From Peromyscus leucopus (Eukaryota; Chordata; Mammalia; Rodentia; Cricetidae), in the NCBI RefSeq assembly GCF_004664715.2, contig NC_051072.1:44872142-44936141 (forward strand): a stretch of 64,000 nucleotides of DNA, written 5' to 3'. Positions 43,938-55,742 of the stretch are shown piece after piece. The notes under the pieces are model-generated. The model was not told the origin of the DNA, did no database searches, and saw only the letters and a list, made by a program, of their open reading frames with translations. How positions within the stretch are numbered: the stretch's first letter is position 1; each line of letters begins with the position of its first letter. The position numbers were made by a program, and so were the translations under genes.

Positions 43938-44000
43938 GACACCCCGAGAGGTAATTTATTTTTATTTTTATTTTTAATGAAACGCGTCGAGCAGCCGCCA

Positions 44001-47000
44001 AGTTCGTGGGCCGGAAACGATACTTGGAGTCGGCTTCGCCTTGCCCGAGTTTGCCTCCCTTCTTTCTCTCGCGTCGGAGTGGCTTGGTCGTTTAGCAGCT
44101 GAAGGAAGGGTAGAACTGATTTGTTTTGTTTGCCCCGTCTACCGTCCGGATGCCTTTCTTTTTGAGACGGGCTGGTAAGAATGCGGTGGGACGAAAAGTT
44201 TTCAGCCATCGGAAGAAAGAGTGCCTTTGTTTCCGCGAAGTCCACAAGTTTTAGTGTTCCGGGACGTATACAGTGTATATTAAGTTGCTGAGTCTGGCAA
44301 CTTTTGTTTCGGAAGAAAGTTTAAGTCTGGCTGCCCTGGAGAGATTGATTCGCTCCTCCGAGATGGCTGCCACATTTGTTTATGTTGGTGCCGATTGTTT
44401 TGGCTTTCGCGTTAATCCTACGTGGAGATCGTTGTGTTAAGGACACTTGTGTTTCTTTGGACTTTAGAACCCATCTGTCTGCCATTCTTGGTTGATTTTT
44501 CCGGACGGCTAAGGCACTAGTTGTCGTAAGTAATGTGCTCTTTTCAGTCCGGGGTCTACAGTGCTTGTTTGGTTGTTTGATTGGAGACCACTAGCTGCTA
44601 GATTTTTTTCTTGAAACTGGTGTTCTAGGAAGCAGAATGAGGTCGTAAAGATTATGGATAAAGACAGAGGAGGATATGGCTACAAAAACAAAGCAAAACC
44701 CCAAACACCTGCAAGTAGTTGATTGGCCAGGACCTGTATGCAGTTCCCACTAGGAACATAGTAAGGGGAGAGAGAGAAAACGCTTCAGGTTTTCAGGGGA
44801 GTCGCATTGTGAGAAAAAGCGGCGCTGTTTTGCAGTCGGATGGCCCTCATATTTTCGTGCTGGCCCATCTGTTTTTGTTTGGTTCTGCCTAATAAGTGAA
44901 TAGGTACGGACTGTGCGAGCAGGAATTCGTGAAGCATGGCAGACATTCCACCAGTCAGACTTAGGAACACTTCTGAACCAAAGGGGGTCGTCTTCACGGG
45001 GAAAACTAGTTTGTTTGCAGTAAACCCGGCTGTCTTTCCTCCTAGTGTTGCAGTTGAGTGTCTTTTGAAGTTTAGTTGTCCCCCCCCCAAGTGCTTTTGT
45101 GGTAAAGGGAGGTGACAGATAATACTGTATTTTAAAATAAATATTAATTATAGGTAGAGGTAGTGTAAGCTTAAATTGATGTTTAATCACATGCTACCAA
45201 AATAATTACCAGAAACCCGAGGAAAAAGAGTTGACTTTCTTTGGTTGAGAGAGGAAAGGTAGATTTTAAAGATCAGGAGATTAAATTAGTTCACAGCTTG
45301 TTCTTGGCTGTTTCGCTTTTATTAAATGCATTTCAAAGAGAGAATCATTCCAGTATTTATATTGTTTTGTTATTAGGGCCTGGTCTCTGGAGTTTTTGTT
45401 TTCATTTTTATTTTATGGGTAAGACTTGTGAACCATCAAGTCATTCCTGTTAAAAGCCTGATTGCTTTATGAAGGAATTTAAAGTGCATAACTGGTGGAC
45501 TGTATGATTTGGGGACATATAATTAGGCAGCAAAAGAGGTTATTCTTGAGCATATGAAAGAGGGGAACAAAATACATGACATTGAACTTGGGTTTCCTTT
45601 TATGGCTTCTGCTTGGCTTCAGAGCAGCAGCGCCTTAATAGAGCAAGTCTTGGAGAAGGAACTCTGCAGAGATGACACTCGGGTGGTTTTGTATGAAGTA
45701 GTATGACTCTTGAAAATGCCTACTTAACACCCCCACCCTTTGAAGAAGTAGTTTTGTTTTTCTTTTTGGAGAGAGTAATAGGTTTAGGTTTTGAAATGTT
45801 AAAAATGAGGTGTTCCACCTCTGAGCCTTTGTTCACCTTTGATTCCCCCTTTTCCTCAACAAGACGTTCATTCTGCAGTTTACTGAAAGTTAGGTAAATT
45901 TAGCACCAGATTAACTAATGAATTTTAGGTTCTATACTATTCTCAAACCAAATATTTTTGAAGTCTTGTTTAAAATGCAAAAAAAAAAAAGGTTTGAAAA
46001 GAGAGATTTCTTTTTAAAAAGACAGTGATTGAATTCTTTTTAAATGGTCTCAAATTTTACATATTTTCAGTGTTGTGCAAGGGAGGTTGTCCGTCGCGCC
46101 CCCCCCCTCCGTCTCCCCCTCCTTCATTAAATTGTGAGATAAAACGCTTTCAGCATAGTGTTTGCCTGTATGGCATAGAAAGGCTTGTTAATGAAGGTAA
46201 TCTTGAACTTTCAACGCTCCACCTGATTCAGTATTATGATGCTTCCTTGCCGTTTAAGAGCAAGCTATTTTGAACTTCACATTCAAGAATGGAACAGTTT
46301 TTATTGTGTACTGTTTATTAACCAAGTGATAACTGTAGAGGCATTTTACATGGTAGTAAATCTATGAAATTTAGTTGTTTTAGATGCTTTTTATATTTTT
46401 TATTTTTGACTTTAAAAATACTTTATAGTGAACACTAGCTGCTAAGGAGCATACTTTAAATTTTTAGAAAATTAGGTACTTATTTGGGCATTTATTCGAA
46501 ATAATTGTTTATTGATAATATGATTTTAGAGTTTAAGCTTCTTTTTGTTGTAGAATAGATTATTGCAATATTTACAAAATATTTAGGATTATACAGACTT
46601 CTAGTGATGTTGTAGAACACAAGTTTCTTTATAATTGTGTATTCAAAGTCTCTTTAAATACACCTACTTTGCTGCTTACATTTGAATCTTGACTCTTATT
46701 CATCCATTTGTGATGTTTTGTTTGTTGTTGAAACATCAACAACACAGGATGGCTTTCTCTTTTCCTCTTATGACAGTAGTGTTACACTTCCGTAACTGTT
46801 TCTAGTAGATAGTTCTTGAGTGCACATTATTTGTTCTTGCCATAGAAGATGTATCTATGAATTATATTCTGTAAAATCTACTTTTGAATTAGCTAGGGAA
46901 ATTCCCCTTCACCTTATATTTCCTCTTCCCTCAGTACCTTTTGTCATTTACTCTTTATAGTACTCGTATTTTTCAGTTTTACATTTTTATCTTTTTCCTC

Positions 47001-47122
47001 AGTGTTTGGTTTCCTAATTTTAAAACCTGCTATTGTTCAACTTTTTCTTCTAATTTCTTTAATTTTTTTTAAATTAATGTTACTTGTTTATCCTGTTTTT
47101 CTATGTTTGCCAATTATTTAGG

Positions 47123-47158
<36 letters not shown>

Positions 47159-49540
47159 CTTGCCTTTCTTTCCCAAAGGTTCTTAGACCATGCATATCAT
47201 TCCTCAAGTGTTTGACACATGAAACAGAAAAATTGATTTGATCAGTCTTTTTAATTCTGGTGTTTGCATTCCAACTGAGTGTCCATGGCAGTATTTTAAT
47301 TTTTATTAGTGTACTGTTTTGTTTTTGTGCTGTTCCATCAGTTTTCTTGCTCTACCTCAGTGTCTGTGCAGTAGTCTTTCCAGGTTGTATATATTCTTGT
47401 GTCTTGACGTGCTTTATAAATGAGTGTGGAAGAGAATAGAAAATAACATCTAAAAATAAACTTAGTAAAATTAAGCTCTACTCATATGGAATGTATCTAT
47501 GAGTTTAAGTATATATAGTATGTTTTTAGAAAACAACAAAATGACATTTGTGTAATAAAAATAGGTATAATAAAGCCTGTGAAGTTTATTCTTAGGGACA
47601 CCCTTATTCAGATTTTTGTGCGTAGTAAACTATTTCTTTTTGTTGTGCTAGAAGGATTGAGAAAGGCACATTGACAGCACCATGAACTTACTACTAATGA
47701 GTATTGCAGTGAGAGAATGGGAAAATGGAAAGAAGATTGAATAACTTAGAAAGTACAGATATTCCTGTACTTAGGATGGGTTTGCATGCTGACAGACTGA
47801 TCATAGCTGGAGCTAATCAGAATATGTTCAGAACACCACACCTACCATGTATGATGGCTTGGCCTAGACTACCTTACCCATGCTCAGAACACCTATTACA
47901 GAACACCTATTAATACTTCACTTGAGTGAAATCATCTAACACAAAGCTTAGCTTATTATAGTGTTTAGTTTCTCATGTAATTTATTGAGTACCTGTGTCA
48001 TTATCCTCTATTCTCATGGCCTTTTTTGTGACTCCTGAGAAATATTGTAACCTTGGATTCCTGGTTGAGAAGTTTCTGCTGAGCGTGTATCACTTTCATG
48101 TATTATAAAGTGAGACAGCTGTAAATTGAACCTTGTTATTTTAGAGAGCAGTTGTAGTCTGAACCACTTACTTTGGGACAGAATGCCTTCTTTACACTTC
48201 ATTTGCAGGTTGGAGGTGTCACTGTTGTAATGTGATATGATTATAAGAGATAGTAATAATCCTAAGTTTATATGGTGTTTTGATCTTAGAATTACCAATA
48301 CTTCTATAAATTGAGAACCCCTAGGAGTTTGGGTTTGTGCCAGCTATTGATTACTATTCTGTTAGAAATTAAAACAAAATTTAAAAATATCAGTAAACCA
48401 TTGCATGCTAACATTGAGCAAAAAGTGCAATTATTTTCCAAAACAAATACAGTTGTGACATGGTATCCATGGTGGATTGTTCCAGTTTTTTCCGTAACTA
48501 TTTAGGCCCCTTATATAAAATGGTTTGGTAGTTGTATATAGTCTATCTGCTGAGACATGTTAAAGCCACTTCAGATGACTTGTAATACTAAATCCAGGGT
48601 AAATACTAAGTGAAAAGTGTAAAGTATTGCTTAGGAAATAATGACAAGAAAGAAAAGTCAGTACAGATGCCATTTTCCCCAATGTGGTTGAAACGAGGGA
48701 TTTGGAGGACTGACTAATAAAACTTTAAAAAGAGGGTTGTGTTTGCATTTTCGCAAATTACTTATGTTGAGTTATGCAAAGGAGCTCAAATCTCATATAT
48801 CAGTTTGTTCCATCTGTTGCAGTATGTTGTTTTGATAGATACATATGAAGAAAATCCACCCCATATAGTTGTTTCTAGAAAAGGGAAGACTCTTTAGATA
48901 CTTATGGGATGCTCTTTGAGTTATGGAAGAATCTTGAGGCTTAATCTTTCAGCTTGCTCCTTGGTTTTCAATTCTTAATTTATTTTTGCAGTACAGTTTC
49001 TAAGAACTACCCCCGCCCAAGAAGTTGGTTTTTATTTTTCAGCTGTATTTTGGTCTACATGTAATTTAGAATCTCTGAGATATTACTTAATTATTTTAAT
49101 ATTGGTTTCTGTTTATTTGAACTTTGATGTTGGTAGATCTGTTATGCTTTTGGGCTTTATTCAAATAGTGTACTTTTGAGTCGATTAAGTAAAGTAAGCT
49201 TTACATGAAGCAAGCCTTGAAATACCTCTACAATGTATCTGATAACCTAGATGGCTGTTAAGTGACTGACAGGTAGGGAGTGTATACAGCATGGATGCAC
49301 TGGAAAGGGGTAGTGTGAGCTTTTACTTAGAATCGTTTATTTTTGGAGTTTCCTACCAAATAGTTTTAGACTAGAGCTGACTTCACGTCCCTGAAACTGT
49401 AGTGTAGAACTGGGTAACCTGGACCCTCATATTGCACTTGACGTCACCTCCCTCCCCAGTCCTTGGTAGTCACAGATTGCCTTGTAGATGTATACCCTTT
49501 GCAGGCTTGTAAAATGGCTGCAGACTTTGTGAAAGTTTTC
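44001..49540. other. Repeat-poor start of the putative first intron
   Basis: No SINE, LTR or L1 was recognised over 5.5 kb. An YY1-like GAGATGGCTGCC is at about 44360, a C-run near 45080, C/T-rich sequence near 46100, and a 33-base T-tract at 47124-47156. Several short frames (for example 44750-45190 antisense) have no domain or splice support. I see no exon, but short untranslated exons could be missed by eye. Confidence 0.55.
47124..47156. repeat. Poly-T tract (33 bases)
   Basis: Pure T run without an adjoining SINE body. Confidence 0.96.
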
Positions 49541-49559
49541 CCCGTGTTTGAAGGTTTTG

Positions 49560-49800
49560 GGGTGTGTATGTGAAAGATAGAGTCTAATGTAGTCCACACT
49601 GACCTCAAACTCAGTCTGTAGCCAGAGATGACCCTGACCTCCGGATTGACCCTCCTGTCTCCATCTCTTGAATGTCGTGATTACAGGCACATGTGTCACT
49701 GCTTGCTCGCAGGGCTGCTTTTATGTGACACTCGGGAACCGAGTCGGGGGCCTTGAACGTGTTCAGCAAATACTTTCATATGATACCTGAATTAGATCCC
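49560..49800 (-). repeat. Antisense B1-like and ID-like fragments
   Basis: 49560-49705: GATAGAGTCTAATGTAGTCC, CTGACCTCAAACTCAGTCTG, GTGATTACAGGCACATGTGT. 49735-49800 is a decayed antisense ID head. Confidence 0.55.
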
Positions 49801-49822
49801 CCCAGTCCTTGTCTTAATTTTT

Positions 49823-50214
49823 TTTTTTTTAGATTTTTTTTTTTAAAGATTTATTTATTTATGGGGCTGGAGAGATGGCTCAGTGGTTAAGAGCACTGGC
49901 TGCTCTTCCAAAGGTCCTGAGTTCAGTTCCCAGCAATCACATGGTGGCTCACAACCATTTATAATGAGATCTGGTGCCCTCTTCTGGCCTGCAGGCAAAC
50001 AATGTATACATAATAAATCTTTAAACAAAACAAAACAAAAAAACCCCCTGCTATTTAAAAAAAAAAAAAAAGATTTATTCATCATGTACACAGAAGAAGA
50101 CACCAGATCTCATTACAGATGGTTGTGAGCCACCATGTGGGTGCTGGGAATCGAACTCAGGACCTCTGGAAGAGCAGTCAGTGCTCTTAACCTCTGAGCC
50201 ATCTCTCCAGCCCC
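49823..50214 (-). repeat. B2 (antisense) carrying a nested sense B2
   Basis: The outer antisense B2 keeps its T-rich end at 49823-49861 and its body at about 50062-50214 (GATGGTTGTGAGCCACCATG ... CTGAGCCATCTCTCCAGCCC). The outer duplication CCTTGTCTTAATTTTT is at 49807-49822 and 50215-50230. Confidence 0.93.
49862..50040 (+). repeat. B2 SINE nested within the antisense B2
   Basis: GGGGCTGGAGAGATGGCTCA to GCCCTCTTCTGGCCTGCAGG and an AAACAAAAC tail. AAAGATTTATT occurs on both sides (from 49845 and about 50070), as expected for insertion into the tail of the outer B2. Confidence 0.92.
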
Positions 50215-50230
50215 CCTTGTCTTAATTTTT

Positions 50231-51100
50231 GAGGCAGTGACAAGACATAAAAGTTGAATCCATTTGTTCTTTAACCTGTTCGAAAATAAATTGATCCTCC
50301 GATGCTTTATCACTCTGAAATACTTTCATGTTTATTTCTTATAAGGAAGACTATTTCACGTGGTCACATCATGTGACTATCGTAGTTAGAATTTAACACA
50401 AAAACTACCTTCTAAATCCTATCAGTTGTCTTTATGTGTTACAGTTGCTTGTCACTCTGTTCCTGCTGCCTGGAACAGTTTCTTTCAAGGCACTGATACA
50501 TTTGAAAACTACAGGTTTCATTATTGTCTAGAATATTCCTTCATTTTCAGTTGTCTGATATTTTTCATGCTTGGTTCTTTTATTGGATTTCATAATTAGA
50601 TTGTCATGATGAGCTCTTCAGCATCCTTATCAGAGATTTACACTCTGCTGTGTTCTCACAGCATCAGGTGCCAGGCAATTTTAGTTTGTCCGTTACTGAT
50701 ACTCCCCTTAAGTGACAAAGGTTGTGACTGCTAGACTTTTTTCAAGGTTTCTTACCCTATTTATAGCTAGTAATTTGAAGATAGGTGTTTTGAAACATTA
50801 AATATTTTCCTTCATTAGATTTTTAATTTACTTACATCTAAGTAGACTCGTGGTTTCCTGTTATATTCACAGGGCTATAATTCATTTTCATTAATTTTGA
50901 TGTTCATTATTTTTAATGTAGGGCTGGTGATTGAGCATGGTAGGCTAGTCCACTCCCCTGGGCTCTGCTCCCAGCCCTCACGTCGTTACCGATGTGCCTA
51001 GTAAGGACTTTTTTAGTTGGCTTATTTTTTTAATTCATTAATTTAGAAAACAATTATGCTTTTTAGATATTCTAAACTGATCTGCTACTTTCTTGGTTGT
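50231..51100. other. Mostly unique intronic sequence
   Basis: Possible old sense ID fragment at 50922-50985 (GGGCTGGTGATTGAGCATGG ... CTCTGCTCCCAGCCCTCACG). Nothing else recognised. Confidence 0.45.
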
Positions 51101-51104
51101 TAAA

Positions 51105-51440
51105 GATTTATCTGTCTGTGTGTGGGGGAGTATGTACATACATGTGCAGGTGCAGAGGCCAGAAGGTGTCATTGTTTGGTGTCCTACTTTTTCATTCTCC
51201 ACTTATTCCTTTGAGGCAGGTTTTCTCCCTGAACCTGAAGCTTACGTCTTTTTTTTCCCTTCTAGGCTGGAATCCAGCAAGCCTTAGCAAGCCTCCTATC
51301 CCTGCCCCCCACCCCCCCAGGATGGACTCACAGGCTTGTGCAGGATATCCGACTTGTTCTGTGGGTACTGGGATCTGAACTCCAGGCCTCATAATTTATG
51401 TTGCAAGTGCTTTTAATCCTTGAGACATCTCTCCAGGCTC
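51105..51440 (-). repeat. B4-like SINE, antisense
   Basis: GTGCAGGTGCAGAGGCCAGA, GAGGCAGGTTTTCTCCCTGA, TAGGCTGGAATCCAGCAAGC and an antisense head ending CTTGAGACATCTCTCCAGGC. Confidence 0.75.
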
Positions 51441-51664
51441 TCCTTGGCTATTTTAAGAGGAAAGTGGTACTTAGGGATTTCTGGGTACTTGTATTTATTA
51501 CTCTTAGGGTGCTGCTGCCCCAAGCCTTCCAGTGTACAGAGCAAGGGAATCTTTCTTATAAACACACACTTATTTGTATTTGTATCTATGTGAGAAGACC
51601 ATGAGTTTACAATAACACTGGTTCTAATCTACACAAACAGATTTTTCAATTATTTAATTGCTTT

Positions 51665-51850
51665 ACTGGGAATCAGACTTGGGCCTCTACCTGTATCTCT
51701 AGTTCTCTTTTTGCTTTGTATTTCAAAAAAATGTTTTACTAAGTTGCCTAGGCTAGTCTTGAACTCACTCTGTAGCAGTATTTCCGCCTCAGCTTCTTCC
51801 ATGTCCCCCCTACTCAGCAGTGAATTACAGACCTCTGTATCACTAGGCCC
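51665..51850 (-). repeat. Decayed antisense composite SINE
   Basis: GAATCAGACTTGGGCCTCTA, CTAGGCTAGTCTTGAACTCA and GTGAATTACAGACCTCTGTA. Confidence 0.5.
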
Positions 51851-51915
51851 TGCTCATTCTTGTTTGTCTGTCTTTGTCCAGGAGTATTTATAACCTCTGA
51901 CAGTAGAAAGTAGTT

Positions 51916-51967
51916 TCTCTCTCTCTCTCTCTCCCTGTCTCTCTGTCTGTCTGTCTCTGTCTCTGTC

Positions 51968-52038
<71 letters not shown>

Positions 52039-52042
52039 TGTG
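51916..52042. repeat. (CT)n(TG)n compound microsatellite
   Basis: CT repeats with CTGT interruptions, ending in TG repeats at 52020-52042. Confidence 0.96.
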
Positions 52043-52289
52043 TTGGGGGAGGAGAAGGAATTAAGGCAACTCGTTTTAAAATGACACTCTGAACTTGAAG
52101 TGCATGCTTGCACAGGCTAAGTGATCTTTCTAAGCGGTATCCAGCCTGAATTCTTACTCTTACTGTTGCCCTTTGGCTAGTTCCTTGTAGAGATAATTGT
52201 TATATTCTCTGTCAATGCGGTGATTTTGATACATCTATGCTTTTTTTGGGGGGGGGGATTAATTGTGTTTGGGGAAGCCAGAGCAGTAA

Positions 52290-52675
52290 GTCCAGTGTCT
52301 GTTTATCTCCACCTTATTGACTTGAGATGGGGTCTTTTTTTTTTTTAAGATTTATTTATTTATTATGTATACAGTATTCTGTCTGCATGTATACCTGCAG
52401 GCCAGAAGAGGGCACCTGATCTGATTATGGATGGTTGTGAGCCATCATGTGGTTGCTGGGAATTGAACTCAGGACCTCTGGAAGAGCAATCAGTGCTCTT
52501 AACCTCTGAGCCATGTCTCCAGCCCGAGATGGGGTCTTTTAATGAACTGGAAACCCACCTTGACTAGACTGGCTGGCAGGGAGCTTGTAGCATCTGTTTC
52601 CACCCCAGTGCTGGGATATGAACACACATGCTTGCAGAGCAAGTACTTTCCACTTCGGGAGCCTTTTCCTAGACC
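52290..52675 (-). repeat. Antisense B4-like SINE interrupted by a B2
   Basis: Left part 'ttatctccaccttattgacttgagatggggtc' in order, right part CTAGACTGGCTGGCAGGGAG, CAGTGCTGGGATATGAACAC, GCTTGCAGAGCAAGTACTTT. Confidence 0.7.
52339..52525 (-). repeat. B2 SINE, antisense, nested
   Basis: T-rich tail and AAGATTTATTTATTTATTAT to CTGAGCCATGTCTCCAGCCC. Exact 15-bp duplication GAGATGGGGTCTTTT at 52324-52338 and 52526-52540. Confidence 0.96.
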
Positions 52676-53209
52676 CTGTACCATGTTGAAATCTGGTGTT
52701 TTATGTCATTCCCAAAGTTTGGAGCATACCTAATACTGATACCCTTGGCTCTCAGACCATAGGTCAGTTCTAAACTTTGGAGTGAAGGTGTTTACATGGG
52801 GATCCCTATGAGAAACTTGTAATCTAAAAATGAGTCTTGTCATACTGTCATCTACCCCAGAATTAATAGATTGGCCTTTCCTATCCTTGGAGAATTTGAA
52901 CCTGGTTTGAGGGACATACCAAGATAGCCTGATGTGAGTAGATCGGCTTTTAGACTTGAAGGAAAGGCCCACCAAGCATCCTGAAAGTCTCTCATGGACT
53001 CTTTAGGTGCTCTGTGATCTCTGGGGACTTAATGAAATGTGGTTTATTGTTTTGGTTATTGTGTGTTAGGAGGGGGCTCTACATAGTAGATATTGTCTGA
53101 TATGTCATAGGTAAGAGAAAGCCATTTCAAAACCACAGTCCATACTAGTCATCTCTTCTTTTTAAAGGCAAGGAGCAAACAAGCAGACTTTGTTCTCTCT
53201 CTACTATTA

Positions 53210-53375
53210 CTAGTGTGTATGTGTGTGTGTCTGTGTGTCTGTGCACGCGCGCACATGCAAGTACCACAGTGAGCATGTGAAGGGCAGAGGACCACTTGTG
53301 GGACTTATTTCTCTCCTTCTACCATGTGGGCTCTGACTTTGTGGCAAGTGCTACTGAGCCTATTAACCCACCCCT
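53210..53375 (-). repeat. TG-rich tail and antisense tRNA-related SINE
   Basis: TGTGTGTGTGTCTGTGTGTC, GAAGGGCAGAGGACCACTTG, CTCTCCTTCTACCATGTGGG and a decayed head. Confidence 0.6.
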
Positions 53376-53489
53376 TAGCAGTCATCTGTAGTCATAGCCT
53401 TTACCATTGTTCTTAGTTATTGAAATCATTTCTAGTTTTACCAGTTTTGTCCCTTTTTTTTTTCCGGGAAGGGGGAGATGTTTTGTTTA

Positions 53490-53612
53490 TTCTTTTTCTT
53501 TTCTTTTCTTTTCTTTTCTTTTCTTTTCTTTTCTCTTCTCTTCTCTTCTCTTCTCTTCTCTTCTCTTCTCTTCTCTTCTTTTCTTTTCCTTTTCTTTTCT
53601 TTTTTTTTTCTT
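53490..53612. repeat. (CTTTT)n / (CTCTT)n pentanucleotide repeat
   Basis: About eight CTTTT units change to about nine TTCTC units and back to TTTTC, all polypyrimidine on the + strand. Confidence 0.96.
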
Positions 53613-53866
53613 TCTGTGTAGCCATGGCTGTCCCATATTCAAGGCAAGCTCTTTATCAGCTGGGCTGTATATCTGCAAACCCCCACAGGAGGATTTTATT
53701 GCTGCCTGGGGGCTTCCATTGAACTGTTTGACACTTGATTTCTCTGCATCATCAGCTGTGAAAATAAGCAAACGGAAACTTACTAAACTCTGATATTTAT
53801 GGAGAAACAAAGATCCTTGGGTTGATTCTTTTTTCTTTCCTTTTTTAAAAAAATTTTTTAAAAAAA

Positions 53867-54013
53867 TTTTTGAGACAGGGTTTCTCTATGTAGCTTTGTG
53901 CCTTTCCTGGAACTCACTCTGTAGACCAGGCTGGCCTCGAACTCACAGAGATCCGCCTGCCTCTGCCTCCCAAGTGCTGGGACTAAAGGTGTGTGCCGCC
54001 GCCGCCACCTGAC
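53867..54013 (-). repeat. B1 SINE, antisense
   Basis: TTTGAGACAGGGTTTCTCTA, 'gtagctttgtgcctttcctggaactcact' (cricetid-type), GATCCGCCTGCCTCTGCCTC and GTGTGCCGCCGCCGCCACCT, the last a small CCG expansion in the head. Confidence 0.93.
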
Positions 54014-54029
54014 TTGGTTGATTCTTTCA

Positions 54030-55640
54030 ATAAGAGTTGGTTCCTTCTGTCTCTGTGTTTAAAGAAATCTTCAGTCATTTGAGAAGGACCTTTTGAATAT
54101 TATTTCGGTACTGACTCTTTCTCTCAAAAAAAAAACAAACCCAAAAACAACAACAACAAAACCAGCCCCCCAACCAACTGTTTATAAACATTTTCCTTGA
54201 ACCCCTATTTTTTTTTTTTTTTGATTAAAAAAAAAGGAAGCTGTCAGCTCAGTAGAGGAAGTGAAGTTCTGGGGATAATTTAGTTTATCAGTAACATTAA
54301 GTAAGATTGGAAATATAAATCCAGTTTTCCCAACTCCATTGCTTTCACCCTTATATTAATATTTCTTTAGAATAATACTATTTCCTAAAGATTTAAATTA
54401 GTACTAGAGAGATAATGTTGGGGTTCACATAAGTCAGGGAATTCTGGATTAATATACTTTTTTTGACAAATGTTAATTTGTCATAGATGGTAGTTTTTAA
54501 ATTTTAGAAATAACTGGAACACAGTTCAGTTTTACAAGAAATGTTAGTATTAATATTTGAGCCAGTAAGTTCCATAGAGAAGTTTATCTTAAAGCAGTAT
54601 GTAGCTCTGCAATATGATTTCAGATTTTTGTTTTTCCACATACACATAAGCTCTCTGTGTAGTTTCAAGTTTGCAAAAAAAAATTGCCATTAGATGAAGT
54701 ACCATGCTGTCTTTCCATTTCCCATGTTATTAGCGTCTTGTGTTCATGTGGCACATTCCTTGGAATTGATGAGCTAATAATGATACATTATTACTAACCA
54801 GAGTTCATTGTTTATTGTAAACTTTGCTCTGTGTGTTATACTGTGGGTTTTTGACAAAGATATAATAGCTTCTATTATATAATGACTTTTACTATTTTAC
54901 TGAGAAGAGTAGCAGTAATGTATTCAGTGATGTGGCCTAAATGGAAGGCTGGTGGCATTGATACTTGGGATGGCCATGAGGAATGGTAATACTTGGTTAC
55001 AAGACAGGTACTTTACCTGAGATCCAGTTGTATTTTATTGACTCATATATGAATGTGTATTACCAATGTGAAAGTTACCTGTAGTTTTGAAGAAATAAAA
55101 TAATAAACATTTGGTAATTTCTATCTGGAAAGTTGAAATTAAACATCAGCTTGTTTTATTTCTGAGAAGTAGGAAAATAATTCCAGATCAAGTGAAAGAT
55201 CCATTTAAAAACAATTTATCAATTAATCATTGACATAGTCTCACAAAGTAGCTGAAGCTGGACTCATGATCCTGAGTGCTGAGATTTTAGGCTTGCGGTC
55301 CTATGTTCTGCTGTGAAAGCTCAGTTTCTTTATCTACAACTGTCAACTTCTAGGTAATTTCTACTTGGTTCAACTCAAGTACCATAGTTGTCACTGACAC
55401 ATCTTCCCAATATTTACAGAGTGCCCCGCTCCCAGAATTTTCCTCTTCAGTTTTCTTACTATGGTAAAATACACGTAAAATTCACTCTGATCTTCCCCCT
55501 CCCTCAAAGATAGAAAGGAAACTTTATTCAGGCAGTTGTGCAGATTAAAAAGGGATACTTTGTCAAGATTGACAGCGGGCCACGTGAGTTAAGGGCTGAT
55601 GTTGAGGCTTTTTGAGAAAGCCTAAGACAGCTCAAGCTGT
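54030..55640. other. AT-rich intronic sequence with few repeats
   Basis: CAA-rich A-tract at 54127-54165, T-tract at 54209-54223 and an old antisense B1-like fragment at 55226-55310 (CATAGTCTCACAAAGTAGCT). Nothing else recognised. Confidence 0.45.
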
Positions 55641-55654
55641 CTTGGACTTATGCG

Positions 55655-55742
55655 TATCTGAGGGCTGACTTTGAATTTCTGGTCTTCTGGCCTCCACCTC
55701 TCAACAGCTGGGATTACAGGCGTTCAGCCTCATTCCTGGCTC
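55655..55742 (-). repeat. Antisense B1-like fragment
   Basis: GCCTCCACCTCTCAACAGCT and GGGATTACAGGCGTTCAGCC. Confidence 0.55.

Larger units (their letters stand above)
43380..43950 (+). other. Probable 5' untranslated first exon (start uncertain), splice donor after 43950
   Basis: The 3' border is well defined: CACCCCGAGAG|GTAATTTATT, an AG|GTAA donor followed at once by a drop to AT-rich sequence. The left border is a guess, because a TATA-less island gives no fixed start. Within it are two T-tracts (43573-43589 and 43648-43669), a (GCT)7 tract, and one ATG at 43905. It has no long ATG-initiated frame, so I infer that the main start codon lies in a later exon outside the window. Repeat-poor sequence continues for 5.6 kb after the donor, as often seen at the start of first introns. 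Alternatives are a non-coding RNA exon or a further promoter-proximal donor upstream. Confidence 0.65.
42220..44000 (+). promoter_or_regulatory. CpG island / probable promoter of an unidentified gene
   Basis: The sequence changes sharply to very high G+C with dense CG dinucleotides, while flanks are AT-rich and CpG-poor. It holds several Sp1-type GC boxes (GGGGCGGTGGCG, GCGAGCGGGCGGGCGCC), alternating GC runs of the NRF1 type (GCGCGCGCGCGCGAG near 43150), a CGG run near 42374-42395, and no clear TATA box. This is the pattern of a broad CpG-island promoter of a widely expressed gene. A splice donor at 43951 gives the + direction. Transcription in the other direction from the left part cannot be excluded. 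All long frames inside are Arg/Pro/Gly-rich by-products of GC content. The start site cannot be placed from sequence alone, and I do not recognise the gene. Confidence 0.88.

Noticed and set aside
42731..43954. 407-codon open frame across the CpG island
   Set aside because: It is Arg/Pro/Gly-rich low complexity, with similar open frames on both strands. High GC removes stop codons, no domain is visible, and it runs over the splice donor.
43634..44245. 203-codon antisense frame with poly-Gln and Lys runs
   Set aside because: The Gln run is the antisense of the CTG repeat and the Lys run that of the T-tract. It crosses the exon/intron border, so it is a composition effect.
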